A stretch of 64,000 nucleotides of DNA from Lepidostoma basale. Its lineage: Eukaryota; Arthropoda; Insecta; Trichoptera; Lepidostomatidae. Location of the stretch: assembly GCA_022606425.2 (NCBI GenBank), contig JAHDVF020001592.1, forward strand, positions 372,001 to 436,000, in the 5' to 3' direction. Made by a program: the position numbers and the translations under genes. A model generated the notes under the pieces. It did no database searches and was not told where the DNA came from. It worked only from the letters and a program-made list of their open reading frames with translations. Shown here piece after piece: positions 27,466-36,329 of the stretch. The first letter of the stretch is position 1, and the number at the start of each line of letters is the position of its first letter.

Positions 27466-27815
27466 GAAGAGGCGCGAGAGTTATGTCAGGATAGATATTG
27501 TCGACCTTCGTAGCTGAGTGGTAAGAGCTCTGACTTCAATTCCGAAGGTCCCGGGTTCGATTCCCGGCGATGGCAGTGTGATTATCACACTCTCTTTGGT
27601 CTGGTGTAGAATTCACATGACAATAAAATGGCGATGGATTGGCTACTTATCACATATCATAAGAATCAATGTAATAGCTAAAAATAAATTGTATACAGTA
27701 ATAAGGTTCAAATGACCTGTTGTATACAAGGAAAAAAAAAATAACAATGTGGCGATCCATCCTCTCTGATTACCCCTCTAATTTTTTTACCGGTTAGTTA
27801 GTAGGTTAGTTTATT
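27466..27815 (+). mobile_element. RTE-A 3' end split by a tRNA-SINE
   Basis: AAGAGGCGCGAGAGTTATGT (27466-) matches the copy near 63056. After the SINE, ACAATGTGGCGATCCATCCT and GGTTAGTTAGT resume the same 3' end at 27747-27810. Confidence 0.7.
27500..27738 (+). mobile_element. tRNA-derived SINE, near full length
   Basis: The head CGACCTTCGTAGCTGAGTGG holds box A; GGGTTCGATTCCCGG is box B. The body contains CTTTGGTCTGGTGTAGAATT, CACATGACAATAAAATGGCG and GGCTACTTATCACATATCAT and ends in an A-rich tail. It is inserted in an RTE-A 3' end. Confidence 0.88.
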
Positions 27816-27905
27816 ATATTTAACCTGTACTCCATAGATGCCTTAAACATTAATATGGCTTGTAATGTCTGTTAAGATAATAAACTGATTTAATTTAATT
27901 AATGC
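27816..27905 (+). mobile_element. K retrotransposon, 3' UTR fragment
   Basis: AACCTGTACTCCATAGATGC, CTTAAACATTAATATGG, AATAAACTGATTTAATTTAA. The same 3' UTR follows the coding copy ending near 46995. Confidence 0.65.
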
Positions 27906-27964
27906 ATTCGCAAAAAATTTATATTGCAAACTTGATATTACAATATGATTTAACTTTATATATC

Positions 27965-28475
27965 ATTTGAAGTGACCATACAAACAAGTACTGTCAACTT
28001 AAAACTAAGACAGAGGATGTTAAAGTGTTATGTGTGGTCTGTTCTGTTATATGGGTGTGAGACATGGACATTAAAATTAAATACAATGAACCGGTTAGAG
28101 GCATTTAAAATGTGGCTTCACCGAAGAATGTTCAGGATCCCATGGACAGACAGAGTGACGAACACAGAAGTCCTGAATCGTGCAGGAGTAAATAGAGAGC
28201 TGCTGACATTAATCAAAGTCCGCAAGATTGCATATCTGGGTCACGTTCTGCGAGGAGAGAAGTATCGCCTGCTGCATCTAATATTGAAGGGAAAAATAGA
28301 GGGCCACAGGGGGGCAGGGAGAAGGCAGATGTCCTGGCTGCGCAATGTGAGGGAGTGGACGGGAATCGGACCTGTGGAGGAGCTGTTCCGGACGGCGCAG
28401 GATAGGGAAGAGTTTACCAGAGTGATCGCCAACGTCGGGGGGGACCTGACAGGGCACTTTAAGAAGAAGATACAA
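27965..28475 (+). mobile_element. RTE-C retrotransposon C-terminal fragment, open frame
   Basis: 27972-28520 is open for 182 codons and encodes TVNLKLRQRMLKCYVWSVLL, YGCETWTL, RLEAFKMWLHRRMFRIPWTD, RVTNTEVLNRAGVNRELL and [20 protein letters not shown], ending in a QDREEF...GGD.TGHFKKK block with a GAAGAAGA tail at about 28463. It belongs to the RTE-like lineages with the YGCETW motif. Only the thumb and C terminus are present. Confidence 0.85.
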
Positions 28476-28964
28476 ACAAGATCTAACCATCCATTAGATG
28501 GAAGAATTCGTAATTCTTAAAATCTTTATTCATTGGCTGTCGAAGTGATCTAAGAAAATCCCAGGAATTTTTGAAACCTAATCACCCCTGCATATCTCTT
28601 AAATTGAATCACTTCTAAAGAAACCGTAAATCTGCAGGCGTACCCATATTATCTCGGTCCATCTGGCTATCAATCAGGCTGAACATTTTTCAACAGTAAC
28701 TATGAAACTGCCAATATCCGCCTATCTGACCCGCCTATTTGTTTTGTGAGACTTGATTCAAATTAAGAATCTAGTTGTCAGTATGCGGTGGGTACTCAAT
28801 AAAAGTTTTAAATTTCGAATTATTAGTAATTATTGCTTTTGTCGGTGCGTAATAACAGAGCATGCTCTGGTATGCCAACCAATTAATAGTGTTCTTCATT
28901 CATATTTAAAAGAGTTTCATTTTTATTTTTTAATCAAGATAATACCCCTTTTATTTCATTCTAT

Positions 28965-29190
28965 AGTGAGTGTTTTTTTAAAGGTTTGGTTTTTAAACTA
29001 GCAACATTATTTCTACAGACTGTCAATTTGACAATTGATAGTTGATTTGTAATTAATACGTTTTGCCATTTTACCCAATTGCTCGAAAAAGTTGTCGAAA
29101 ATTTGACTTTACGATTGCGCTTCATTCGAGCTAGCCGTGGCGCTCATATGCCCGAAATCACATTTAAACAATAATGGCATAAAATTATCT
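28965..29190. repeat. Dispersed MITE-like repeat, copy 2 (inverted)
   Basis: GAGTGTTTTTTTAAAGGTTT, CAGACTGTCAATTTGACAAT and CTTCATTCGAGCTAGCCGTG match the reverse complement of 14280-14780. A small piece resumes near 29438, with a TTAA-flanked MITE in between. Confidence 0.6.
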
Positions 29191-29251
29191 TGAATGTTAC
29201 CAATTTTTGTAAACAAATACTGGATTTTACCCATTGCGGGTCAATAATTTT

Positions 29252-29428
29252 TTAAGGATTGATTGTATCTCAATAGAGACGAAGGAATGGGGAATGTTGT
29301 TAACATAAAGCGATCGCTTAACCCAACCAATGACAGGTCATATGTCCTGTAAACGCCTCGACCACCATATTTGGTTTCCAAAAAACAATTTACATCTTCG
29401 TCTCTATTGAGATACAATCAATCCTTAA
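29252..29428. mobile_element. TTAA-flanked MITE with 29-bp perfect terminal inverted repeats
   Basis: The element 29256-29424 (169 bp) lies between TTAA at 29252-29255 and 29425-29428. Both ends start GGATTGATTGTATCTCAATA and stay identical for 29 bp. The perfect ends suggest recent activity. TTAA duplication points to a piggyBac-type transposase. Confidence 0.88.
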
Positions 29429-29439
29429 AATATTATCTG

Positions 29440-29640
29440 TTAAACAAAGCCAATATTATATTTATGTATGACATGTTTCACCCTTCTAAGGCATTTTCAA
29501 AATGTATTGACATTTTGAAAATGCTTTAGAAGGGCGAAACATGTCATCTATAAATTTTATAATAAAACTCCTTGAAAACTATCGTTTTTCATACATATTA
29601 ATAATTTAATATGGAGTTTTACATCATTGTTAAAAAAAAA
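29440..29640. repeat. Inverted hammerhead-like pair (UUGANAA family)
   Basis: The motifs at 29468-29508 (-) and 29511-29552 (+) are nearly perfect mirror copies around GTATTGA. Each reads TTGAAAA, T, a GC(C/T)TT-AGA-AGGG stem, (C/T)GAAACATGTCAT. The family arm follows to GGAGTTTTACATCATTGTT. Confidence 0.7.
29511..29552 (+). ncRNA. Hammerhead-like motif, UUGAAAA core
   Basis: TTGAAAA (29515-29521), T, GCTTT-AGA-AGGGC, GAAA (29536-29539), CATG, TC. The 3-8 positions are U and A, as in the other members of the family. Confidence 0.55.
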
Positions 29641-30123
29641 TAATAACTTATTAGTTCTTACCGATAAAAAATAATTTTTAGTCCTTAAAGCAATTAGTCC
29701 AGGTTAACTGATTCAAATATATTGTTCTTTTGTACTTTATCGATTTTTAAATGCGTTTTAATAATTGTTTATTTATTATTTTTTTTGTTTTATATTTGCA
29801 CCTGAAGGTGGAGGTCTCCTGTTCATTCTGGAGAACTTCATTCTGATTTTGAAAATTTGGTTTGGTTCATGTGGTGCTCCTGTACATTTGGAAATATTTC
29901 GCGTATAAGTGAATTATTTTGGTCAATTTAACTGTTGCCGCACTTTATAATAGTTAATTGTGACACGTAATACGTCTGTACTGTTTTGCTGTTAAAATTA
30001 TATTAGTTTTATCGTTTTTATAAAGAATTTTGACAGGTGTAAAAATAAATTTTTCATTTGTTCCAATGACAATTTGAATAATTTCTTCAATATTATTTTT
30101 AAGTTCTTGCTGGTTAAGTGCCT

Positions 30124-30561
30124 AATTACAGCTAATTTAAAAAACGGTGGATTCGTATTACAAAAATTAAATAAACACAAAAATTCCGGATCGTCTATGT
30201 GCAACATCGAAAAAAACATTATGTGTTACTATGTGCTAAATTAAAAAACGGTGGATTCGTGGAACATAAATTAAATAGACAATATGTGCACCATCTAAAA
30301 ATAACATTTTGTGTTAAATTATTTTTATTTTGTTATTTTATTTTATATCATTGTATTTTATATTATTTGTTTTAGATTTATTTTGAAGTGTGCGCGGGAG
30401 ATGCCTATTGGTGGCGTTGAGGTTCGCAACCCATCACACCGCGTCTCCCGCGGAGCGAAAAGAGAAGGATGGAGTGCCGCATCAGTTAAAGTGTGACAGT
30501 CCATTCTTTCTGCCTGCCCTTTCGGGGAGACGGCGTGATGGTTAGTTAGTTAGTAGTTAGT
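30124..30561 (+). repeat. Long repeat ending in the foldback SINE, copy 1
   Basis: A tandem pair of a ~108-bp unit (TAAAAAACGGTGGATTCGT at about 30135 and 30241) is followed by TGTGCACCATCTAAAAATAA, CATTTTGTGTTAAATTATTT and the foldback SINE. The last ~320 bp recur at 52140-52480, SINE included. It may be the longer form of the element. Confidence 0.7.
30392..30561 (+). mobile_element. RTE-A-tail foldback SINE, copy 2
   Basis: The complete head GCGCGGGAGATGCCTATTGG is present, then GGCGTTGAGGTTCGCAACCC, the reversed RTE-A-like arm, the direct RTE-A 3' end and (GTTA)n. GCGGGAGA and TCTCCCGC (30394-30401, 30443-30451 region) also pair. Confidence 0.88.
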
Positions 30562-30989
30562 TTTCATTTTTAACTTCCATTGTGAATTACAATGAAATTC
30601 CACAATGTAAATGCCTTAACTTTCAAATAAATTAATAATTTATATTTAAATTAGTTAAAAAATATTCGATATTTTTACACGAAAATGAGAACATTCGCAA
30701 GACTCCCATATTTTAAAATTTGAAGATGACGACTTGTGAAATTCTAAGAAACATCATTCTTTCGGGCGAGATCAACAGCCTAAAATTTAAGATAAATAAA
30801 TCAAACGTGTTTTATATTTATACTCTTTCCCACAAGAATTCCAAAGGGTTTAACAGAAATGAAACATGATACTATTGTCTTACGTCATGAGGACAAGAAT
30901 TAAAAAAAACTTGAAAACGTACAACTATAAATCTCATTCGTGTGGTTTACTAAGAAATATGTCTCAGACAATTATTTATTTCATGGGGT

Positions 30990-31200
30990 CAAACACCTGG
31001 ACTCAAAAATGGCAAAAAAATTCTTAATTTGAAATTTTTATATACTGCAATACATGTGTCAGATCCATAATGACTTACGGAATCAAAATAAGTGCAGACA
31101 CTGTAAGAGCAAAAAATCTTATTAGGATAGTAATAATTAAAATATTGCGACTTATCTTGGTTAGAATCCTTAGGGACAAAGCTTTATGATGTGATAGATC
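30990..31200 (+). mobile_element. RTE-E decayed fragment
   Basis: ATGACTTACGGAATCAAAAT plus AGTGCAGACACTGTAAGAGC corresponds to PIMTYGIEARADTVE of the copy at 40375-40972. TTGCGACTTATC..GTTAGAATCCTTAGGGA continues the match. Confidence 0.55.
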
Positions 31201-31207
31201 GTATTAC

Positions 31208-31978
31208 TTAACCCTTAACGTACCGTGTTCAAAACAAAACGCTCGCTCCCATGTGGTAAGTTCAGTTTACCGCTAACTTTATCTAAATATCAAGCATATG
31301 ACTAGATGAATCAAAATTTAATTTATGTCATCTTGTAGGGAATTTCATTAGGAATAGATCGATATCTATAACATACATGGATTATTTGAAAAACATATCA
31401 TTATTAATTTTTTTCTGGAACCATGCGATTTCTGATATGTAATGCGTCACAGCATACGGGCGACTGGACATCGGGTATAAACTTGTCTGCGCGCCGCGGC
31501 CGGCGGGGCGAGGATAAAGGCACCTAGGCAAAATGTATAGTACGTTCAAGACAACGAGTACGTATTAATATTTGTCCCTTTTGGTAAAGTGTTAATATTT
31601 TCACAGTTCTGATATTATTAAGTTACGTGCTGCGTTTTCATCCAGTCGGTATTATTACGTACCTATTGAAAAGGTCAAAGATATAATTTATAATACGTTC
31701 AAAACAGCGAGTAAGTATTTGTCACTTTTGATAAAGTTGTAAATATTAGCAAAACAAATTCTACCTTAACACGAATGAAGGTGAGGGCAGTCTTAGAAAA
31801 TATTTTTTTTTGGGATGAAGGAAGTAATTTTTTGCTTTTTTTTTATTACGAAATATTGAGAACACTTCAATGGAGGATTACAATTTTTTTTATAATATTA
31901 GGGTCCATAGGTTTTAAGAAAATCAACTTTAAATTGGCAGTGGAAACTCAATTGACCACATGGCAACGCGACGGTTAA
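31208..31978. mobile_element. Candidate piggyBac-like non-autonomous element
   Basis: TTAA at 31208-31211 and 31975-31978 bracket 763 bp. The inner ends are loosely alike: CCCTTAACGTACCGTGTTC on the left and CCGTCGCGTTGCCATGTGG on the right, read inward. An internal ~65-bp block (TATAGTACGTTCAAGACAAC) is duplicated at about 31538 and 31693. The ends are too diverged to be certain. Confidence 0.4.
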
Positions 31979-31984
31979 TACTGA

Positions 31985-32338
31985 CTTCCTATGGCTATAC
32001 AATTCTTGGAGAATTTTAGTCTCTTTGATGATTTTTCGATCCTGCGCCTTTTGCTACAAGCAGTCCGATTCGCTCAACCTAGCCAGATCAGTCAGAACAT
32101 TATCCATTAGGCGCTGTCTAGGCCTTCCTAGAGGTCTTACTCCAGTCGGTCTAGAAGCGTACACGGTCTTGATTGCTCTGGTCTTTTTGGCTCGGCATAC
32201 GTGTCCGATCCATGCTAGGCGATCGGCTATCACGGTGCTCGTTATAAGGGGCTGCTGGGTCATCGTACGGATCTCTTGGTTGGTCCTATGCCTCCAAGTT
32301 CCCGCTGCAACACCGGGTCTGTGTCCCAGGATCATTCG
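31985..32338 (-). mobile_element. RTE-I retrotransposon C-terminal fragment
   Basis: The - frame 32054-32335 encodes TNQEIRTMTQQPLITSTVIA, DRLAWIGHVCRAKKTRAIKT and RPLGRPRQRLMDNVLTDLAR. R..WIGHV.R...GRPR.R..D is an RTE-like C terminus distinct from the other families here. The 5' side is missing. Confidence 0.7.
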
Positions 32339-32339
32339 T

Positions 32340-32680
32340 ACGTCGATTTCTTCGACTCCTTACATGACCGACATTTAATATTTGATTTATTTGATCGTGC
32401 CACATTTTCCTCGGCCTTTCTCTTTTTCTGGTTCAGATTACATAGTTTACATATGCTTTTTTTTATCATTCTTTCTTCATTAATTATTCGAAAGATTAAA
32501 TTTATTATTTTAAATTTCATAAGTTCACTGTAAATATAAAAATAATTAAAAAAAAATAAATCTTTTTTAATTTAAAATGTTTTCCTTCGTCTACTTAGAC
32601 TCCGTACTCCATTTACATCGTAAACGTATACTTTATTGACCATTCTTTCTCTATCCATGCGCTCCATATGTCTGAACCAT
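32340..32680 (-). mobile_element. RTE-A decayed fragments
   Basis: 32340-32480 and 32586-32680 are complements of the RTE-A C-terminal region (TACATGACCGACATTTAATA, TTTGATCGTGCCACATTTTC, CATGCGCTCCATATGTCTGA), separated by about 100 bp of AT-rich DNA. Confidence 0.6.
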
Positions 32681-32728
32681 AAAAATAAAAATTGTAAAAG
32701 ATTTTTTAATTTATTTTTATTTTTAGTA

Positions 32729-33922
32729 TTTTAATAGTTGAGTTTAATCTTCTGTGCGTTTGTCGATTTGCAAAAAGCATATGATCGCGTAGATAGAGGT
32801 AAACTGTGGGAAATATTGTCGGAATATGGAATAAACACAAAACTGATCACGGCAATTACATCGCTGTACACAGAAAGCACTGCTAGTGTCAGAGTAAATG
32901 GGGATCTTACAGCCTGGTTTGATATCAATAAAGGTGTCAAACAGGGGTGTGTAATGTCTCCATGGTTGTTTAATCTATATATGGACAAGTGTATGAAAGA
33001 GCTGAAAGGGTTGGAAGCAGGTGCAAAAATGGAAGGTGTGGCAGTAAGCTGTTTGTTGTATGCGGACGACGCTGTGCTACTTGCAGACAACGAGCACGAA
33101 CTGCAAGCCCTGGTGTCTAGTATGTATGAGGTATGCAAGCGATACGATTTGATGATGAATGTGAATAAGTCTAAGGTAATGATTTTCGAAAAAGAAGGAA
33201 GCATGACAGTCTGCAACATTAGTGTAAACGGTGAAAATCTGGAACAAGTGGATGAATTTGTTTATTTAGGAAGTATGTTTACAAAGGATGGGAGGGTGGA
33301 GAAGGATATTGAAAGAAGGGTTGGGGCAGGCAACAGAATAAATGGTGCACTTAAAGTTGTCATCGCAAACAAAAGCCTATCCAAAAAAGCCAAGATGGCA
33401 GTGCACAATGGTGTTCTTGTGCCGACCCTTATGTATGGAAGTGAAGCATGGAACTGGCAAAAGAAGGATGAAAGTAGAATAAATGCAGTAGAAATGAGAT
33501 CTCTCAGACGAATGTGTGGCAAATCTGTATTTGATAGAGTGACAAATGCAAGTATAAGAAGTGAATGTGGTGCGAATGAAAGTGTTATGAACAAAATAAG
33601 GAAAGGGTCATTAAGATGGTTTGGACACATGGAAAGAATGAGTGAAGACAGAATGGTAAAGAAGGTATATGTAAACGGCGTGAACGGAGCTAGAAATAGA
33701 GGAAGGCCGAGGAAAACGTGGTACGATCAAATCAATCAAATATTGAATGTCGGACACGTGAGGAGTCGGAGAAATCGACGTGCGTGCATGACAAGATGTA
33801 TGAATGTAGAGGAAGCGAGAGAAGTATGTCAAGACAGAACAGTGTGGCGTTCCATTCTTTCTGCCTACCCCTCCGGGGAGACGGCGTGATGGTTAGTTAG
33901 TTAGTTTTTAATAGTTGAGTTT
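32729..33922 (+). mobile_element. RTE-A best-preserved copy with 17-bp target-site duplication
   Basis: The insert 32746-33905 (1160 bp) is flanked by identical 17-bp repeats (TTTTAATAGTTGAGTTT, 32729-32745 and 33906-33922). It is 5'-truncated inside the reverse transcriptase and open to its natural stop. The stop codon TGA (33887-33889) is followed only by TGG and a (TTAG)n tail, so the 3' UTR is essentially absent. Confidence 0.95.
32738..33889 (+). CDS. RTE-A reverse transcriptase, 5'-truncated, open frame
   Basis: Non-LTR retrotransposon reverse transcriptase, which copies element RNA into DNA at a nicked target. The frame is 383 codons long; its first residues come from target DNA, so the ATG is not native. 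Visible motifs: FVDLQKAYDRVD (residues 8-19, motif A with its catalytic Asp), GVKQGCVMSPWLFNLYMD (66-83, motif B), LLYADDAVLLA (106-116, motif C, catalytic Asp pair), VYLGSMFTKDGRVEKDIERR (thumb), [37 protein letters not shown] and [15 protein letters not shown], ending YPSGETA. The endonuclease and N-terminal polymerase parts are missing, so this copy cannot move by itself. The absence of stops suggests recent insertion. Confidence 0.93.
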   Translation: MSLIFCAFVDLQKAYDRVDRGKLWEILSEYGINTKLITAITSLYTESTASVRVNGDLTAWFDINKGVKQGCVMSPWLFNLYMDKCMKELKGLEAGAKMEGVAVSCLLYADDAVLLADNEHELQALVSSMYEVCKRYDLMMNVNKSKVMIFEKEGSMTVCNISVNGENLEQVDEFVYLGSMFTKDGRVEKDIERRVGAGNRINGALKVVIANKSLSKKAKMAVHNGVLVPTLMYGSEAWNWQKKDESRINAVEMRSLRRMCGKSVFDRVTNASIRSECGANESVMNKIRKGSLRWFGHMERMSEDRMVKKVYVNGVNGARNRGRPRKTWYDQINQILNVGHVRSRRNRRACMTRCMNVEEAREVCQDRTVWRSILSAYPSGETA

Positions 33923-34155
33923 TGTAAAACTCCATTATTAATTTATAAAAGTTAACACGATTGTTAAGTGGTTTTACTTGGACTTAATATATATAAATTA
34001 TATAAATTGTGACAAATTTGTTTCGCCTTGCGAGGGCATTCTCGAACCTGAAACAATTTGAGAATGCCCTCGCAAGGCGTAACAAATTTGTCACAATTTA
34101 TATAATTTATATATAATAAATTAAATCCAAGTAAAACCACTGAACAATCATGTTT
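33923..34155. repeat. Palindromic hammerhead-like element, stem III CAAATTTG
   Basis: The arms run from AAAACTCCATTATTAATTTA and GTGGTTTTACTTGGACTTAA inward through ATAAATTGTGACAAATTTG to TTTCGCCTTGCGAGGGCATT, and back out again by 34155. The + motif is at 34055-34100 and its - partner at about 34000-34045. Confidence 0.72.
34055..34100 (+). ncRNA. Hammerhead-like motif, UUGAGAA core, 8-nt palindromic stem III
   Basis: TTGAGAA (34058-34064), T, GCC-CTCGCAA-GGC, GTAA (GAAA in the partner arm), CAAATTTG, TC. Stem III is fully self-complementary over 8 nt. Positions 3 and 8 are again U and A. Confidence 0.55.
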
Positions 34156-34213
34156 ACTATTATAATTTCAATATTAATACTCTCCATGTGTTTGAACATA
34201 AATATAATATACA

Positions 34214-34513
34214 ATAAATAATGTAAAGATCATTAAGATGGTTTGGACATATGGAAAGAAAGAATGGGGAAAATAATATATGTTAACGATGTAAATGGAA
34301 CTCAAGGAAGACCGAGAAAAGGTGGCACGATCAAATAAATCAAATATTGAATGTCGGCCACGTGAGGAGTCAGAGAAATCGACACGATCTATGAATGTTG
34401 AGGAAGCGAGAGAAATATGTCAGGAAATAAAAGTGTGTCACTCCATTCTTTCTGCCTACCCCTTCGGGGAGACGGTGTGATCGTTAGTTAGTTAGCTAGT
34501 TTATAAATAATGT
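34214..34513 (+). mobile_element. RTE-A short insertion with 11-bp target-site duplication
   Basis: The insert 34225-34502 is bounded by ATAAATAATGT (34214-34224 and 34503-34513). It encodes the last part of the polymerase ([21 protein letters not shown]; the GETV end) with frameshifts and ends in (GTTA)n. Confidence 0.88.
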
Positions 34514-34616
34514 GAGTGTTTAAATTTAAACTAACTAACTAACTAACCACCACGCCGTCTCCCCGAAATAATGTGAGTGTTTAAATTTAAACTAACTAAC
34601 TAACTAACCATCACGG
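34506..34616 (-). mobile_element. Two ultra-short RTE-A 3'-end insertions
   Basis: A 25-bp target sequence is repeated at 34506-34530 and 34567-34591. Between the copies lie only 36 bp: (CTAA)n, then CCACCACGCCGTCTCCCCGA, the inverted RTE-A terminus. After the second copy another 24-bp tail (CTAACTAACTAACTAACCAT, CACG) follows. Confidence 0.85.
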
Positions 34617-34619
34617 TTA

Positions 34620-35123
34620 GGTCGAAAATAATAGAGTCAAATAATATAGACCTAAAACTGAGAATACTCCTCATCAAGACCTATGTATGGAGTGTCTTGA
34701 TGTACGGCTGCGAGACATGGTGCCTATCCGAAAGGGATAAGCGGAGACTAGAGGCTTTTGAGATGTGGTCCTATAGAAGACTCTTTGGAATTTCCTGGAG
34801 AGACCACATCACGAATGAGGAAGTTCTCCAAGGAATCGAAGGAGGAAGGCACCTGCTCAGGACCTTGTCCGAAAGGCGTGCAAGATGGATCGGCCATGTA
34901 ATACGTCAAGAAGGTCTCTTGCATGCCATAATGGAGGGTATGATCGAGGGGACAAACTCTAGGGGACGCCCACGCCGAGAGTACCTGGAGGACCTGTTGG
35001 TGGACGTGCGCTGCTCATCATATGCAGATTTCAAAAGAGCCGCACAAGACAGGGAAAATGGAAGAGAATAATGGAGGAAATTGCTGCAAACCAATCCCAA
35101 GATTGAAACCAGAGAAGAAGAAC
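34620..35123 (+). mobile_element. RTE-F retrotransposon C-terminal fragment
   Basis: 34697-35071 encodes [60 protein letters not shown] and GRPRREYLEDLLVDV, then a KRAAQDREN.RE end. Upstream, LRILLIKTYVWSVL is in another frame. A GAAGAAGAA tail at about 35115 abuts RTE-A. The same family begins at 63863. Confidence 0.82.
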
Positions 35124-35275
35124 CATCACGCCGTCTCCCCGAAGGGGTAGGCAGAAAGAATGGGCTGCCACACTTTTATTTCCTGACATATTTCACTCGA
35201 TTCCTCAACATTCATACATCGTGTCATGCACGCGCGTCGATTTCTCTGACTCCTCACATGGCCGACATTCATTGT
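35124..35275 (-). mobile_element. RTE-A 3' fragment
   Basis: CATCACGCCGTCTCCCCGAA, GGGGTAGGCAGAAAGAATGG and CACGCGCGTCGATTTCTCTG are the complement of the RTE-A terminus. It abuts the RTE-F tail without its own (GTTA)n. Confidence 0.75.
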
Positions 35276-35668
35276 TTAAATTTATTTCTTAATTTTTTTT
35301 TTCTCTTGTTATTTGTTGAGGAGATCAATTTGATGCAACGGTTTCATGTTATAAATAAAATTTTAGTGCTTTTCGGAATACAAACAATATCACAACTGAA
35401 TTGGGAATTTTAGGTGTAGGGAATTCTCGCGGTTACCTCAAACGCAAGATGCTATCAGTGAGGCTGCGGTTAATTTTGATAATTCTTTTGGCGGCACTTT
35501 TGGTATTCCAAGAAAAATCCTACGCGTGGTGCAGGCTGGATTCCCTGAGAAGATCAATATTTTGATAGGGCTCGGAGCGGGTAGCCACGGTGAAGAATGT
35601 TAGAAATAAATAACTCCACAGATTTGAGATATTTCACGAACAAAAAATTACCATCCTTTATGTAAGTG

Positions 35669-35790
35669 CTACGACTGTCACACCGAAGGTCTCGGGTTCA
35701 ATCCAGTGATGGCAGTGCGATTGTCACGCTGTCTTTGGTCTGGTGTAGAATTCAAGTGACCATAAAATTATATAAAATTATGCGCTCTTG
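35669..35790 (+). mobile_element. tRNA-derived SINE, partial
   Basis: CACACCGAAGGTCTCGGGTT (box B region, degraded), GTCACGCTGTCTTTGGTCTG and GTGTAGAATTCAAGTGACCA, then ATAAAATTA. The head and 3' part are missing. Confidence 0.65.
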
Positions 35791-36135
35791 AGGTGATTAC
35801 ATCACAAAAACGGCGCTTTAAAAGTTAGCATTTATTTATTTTACATGTTATAACAATAATTTGCCAAAAAAAGTTTATGGACTGTAGTTGTCACACTAGG
35901 CATGGCCTGTATCGTGACAACTACATAAAATAGGATGTTAGTAGCATTGTTAGTAAAATGGCGGTTTGTTAGTAACATGGCGGTTGTCTTCATCTTTTGC
36001 TAACATTGGTAATCACAATATGAAGATATAATTATAATTACTAAATCTAAAAGAAAAAAGTGTTTTCTACGTCTAAGGTTGACCCCTTTATATGTTTGGT
36101 TAAAGCAAGTTTAAAATTCTTAGTGTCGTTAATTG

Positions 36136-36141
<6 letters not shown>
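35791..36141. other. No gene recognised
   Basis: AT-rich sequence with a direct repeat TAGTAACATGGCGGT/TAGTAAAATGGCGGT near 35955-35985. No coding signal. Confidence 0.4.
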
Positions 36142-36169
<28 letters not shown>

Positions 36170-36290
36170 GATATAGATATGCTAGCTATCACATGTCATG
36201 AGAATCAATACCCTTTACATTGATTTGGCTCACGCTGTGATGATGTAAAGAGGGATTAATATAATAATAATAATAATAATAATAAAAGTA
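36142..36290. repeat. (ATT)n microsatellite, SINE 3' fragment, (AAT)n
   Basis: (TTA)n at about 36140-36170 precedes a + strand tRNA-SINE 3' block (GCTAGCTATCACATGTCATG, GTAAAGAGGGATT) that ends in its own (AAT)n tail at 36262-36285. Confidence 0.65.
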
Positions 36291-36329
36291 ATGATAACAA
36301 AACTGATATTAATTATAAAATTAATAACA

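Noticed and set aside
30394..30475. HDV-like ribozyme at the 5' end of the foldback SINE
   Set aside because: The first bases GGGAGAT can pair with GTCTCCC like a 7-bp P1, and HDV-like ribozymes are known at RTE 5' ends. I could not find a P2 partner or the catalytic-C segment, and the foldback with the RTE-A end explains the pairing.
33890..33905. Telomere-like (TTAG)n runs at many sites
   Set aside because: The unit is TTAG, not the insect telomeric TTAGG. The runs are short and always attached to the RTE-A 3' end or its SINE, so they are element tails.
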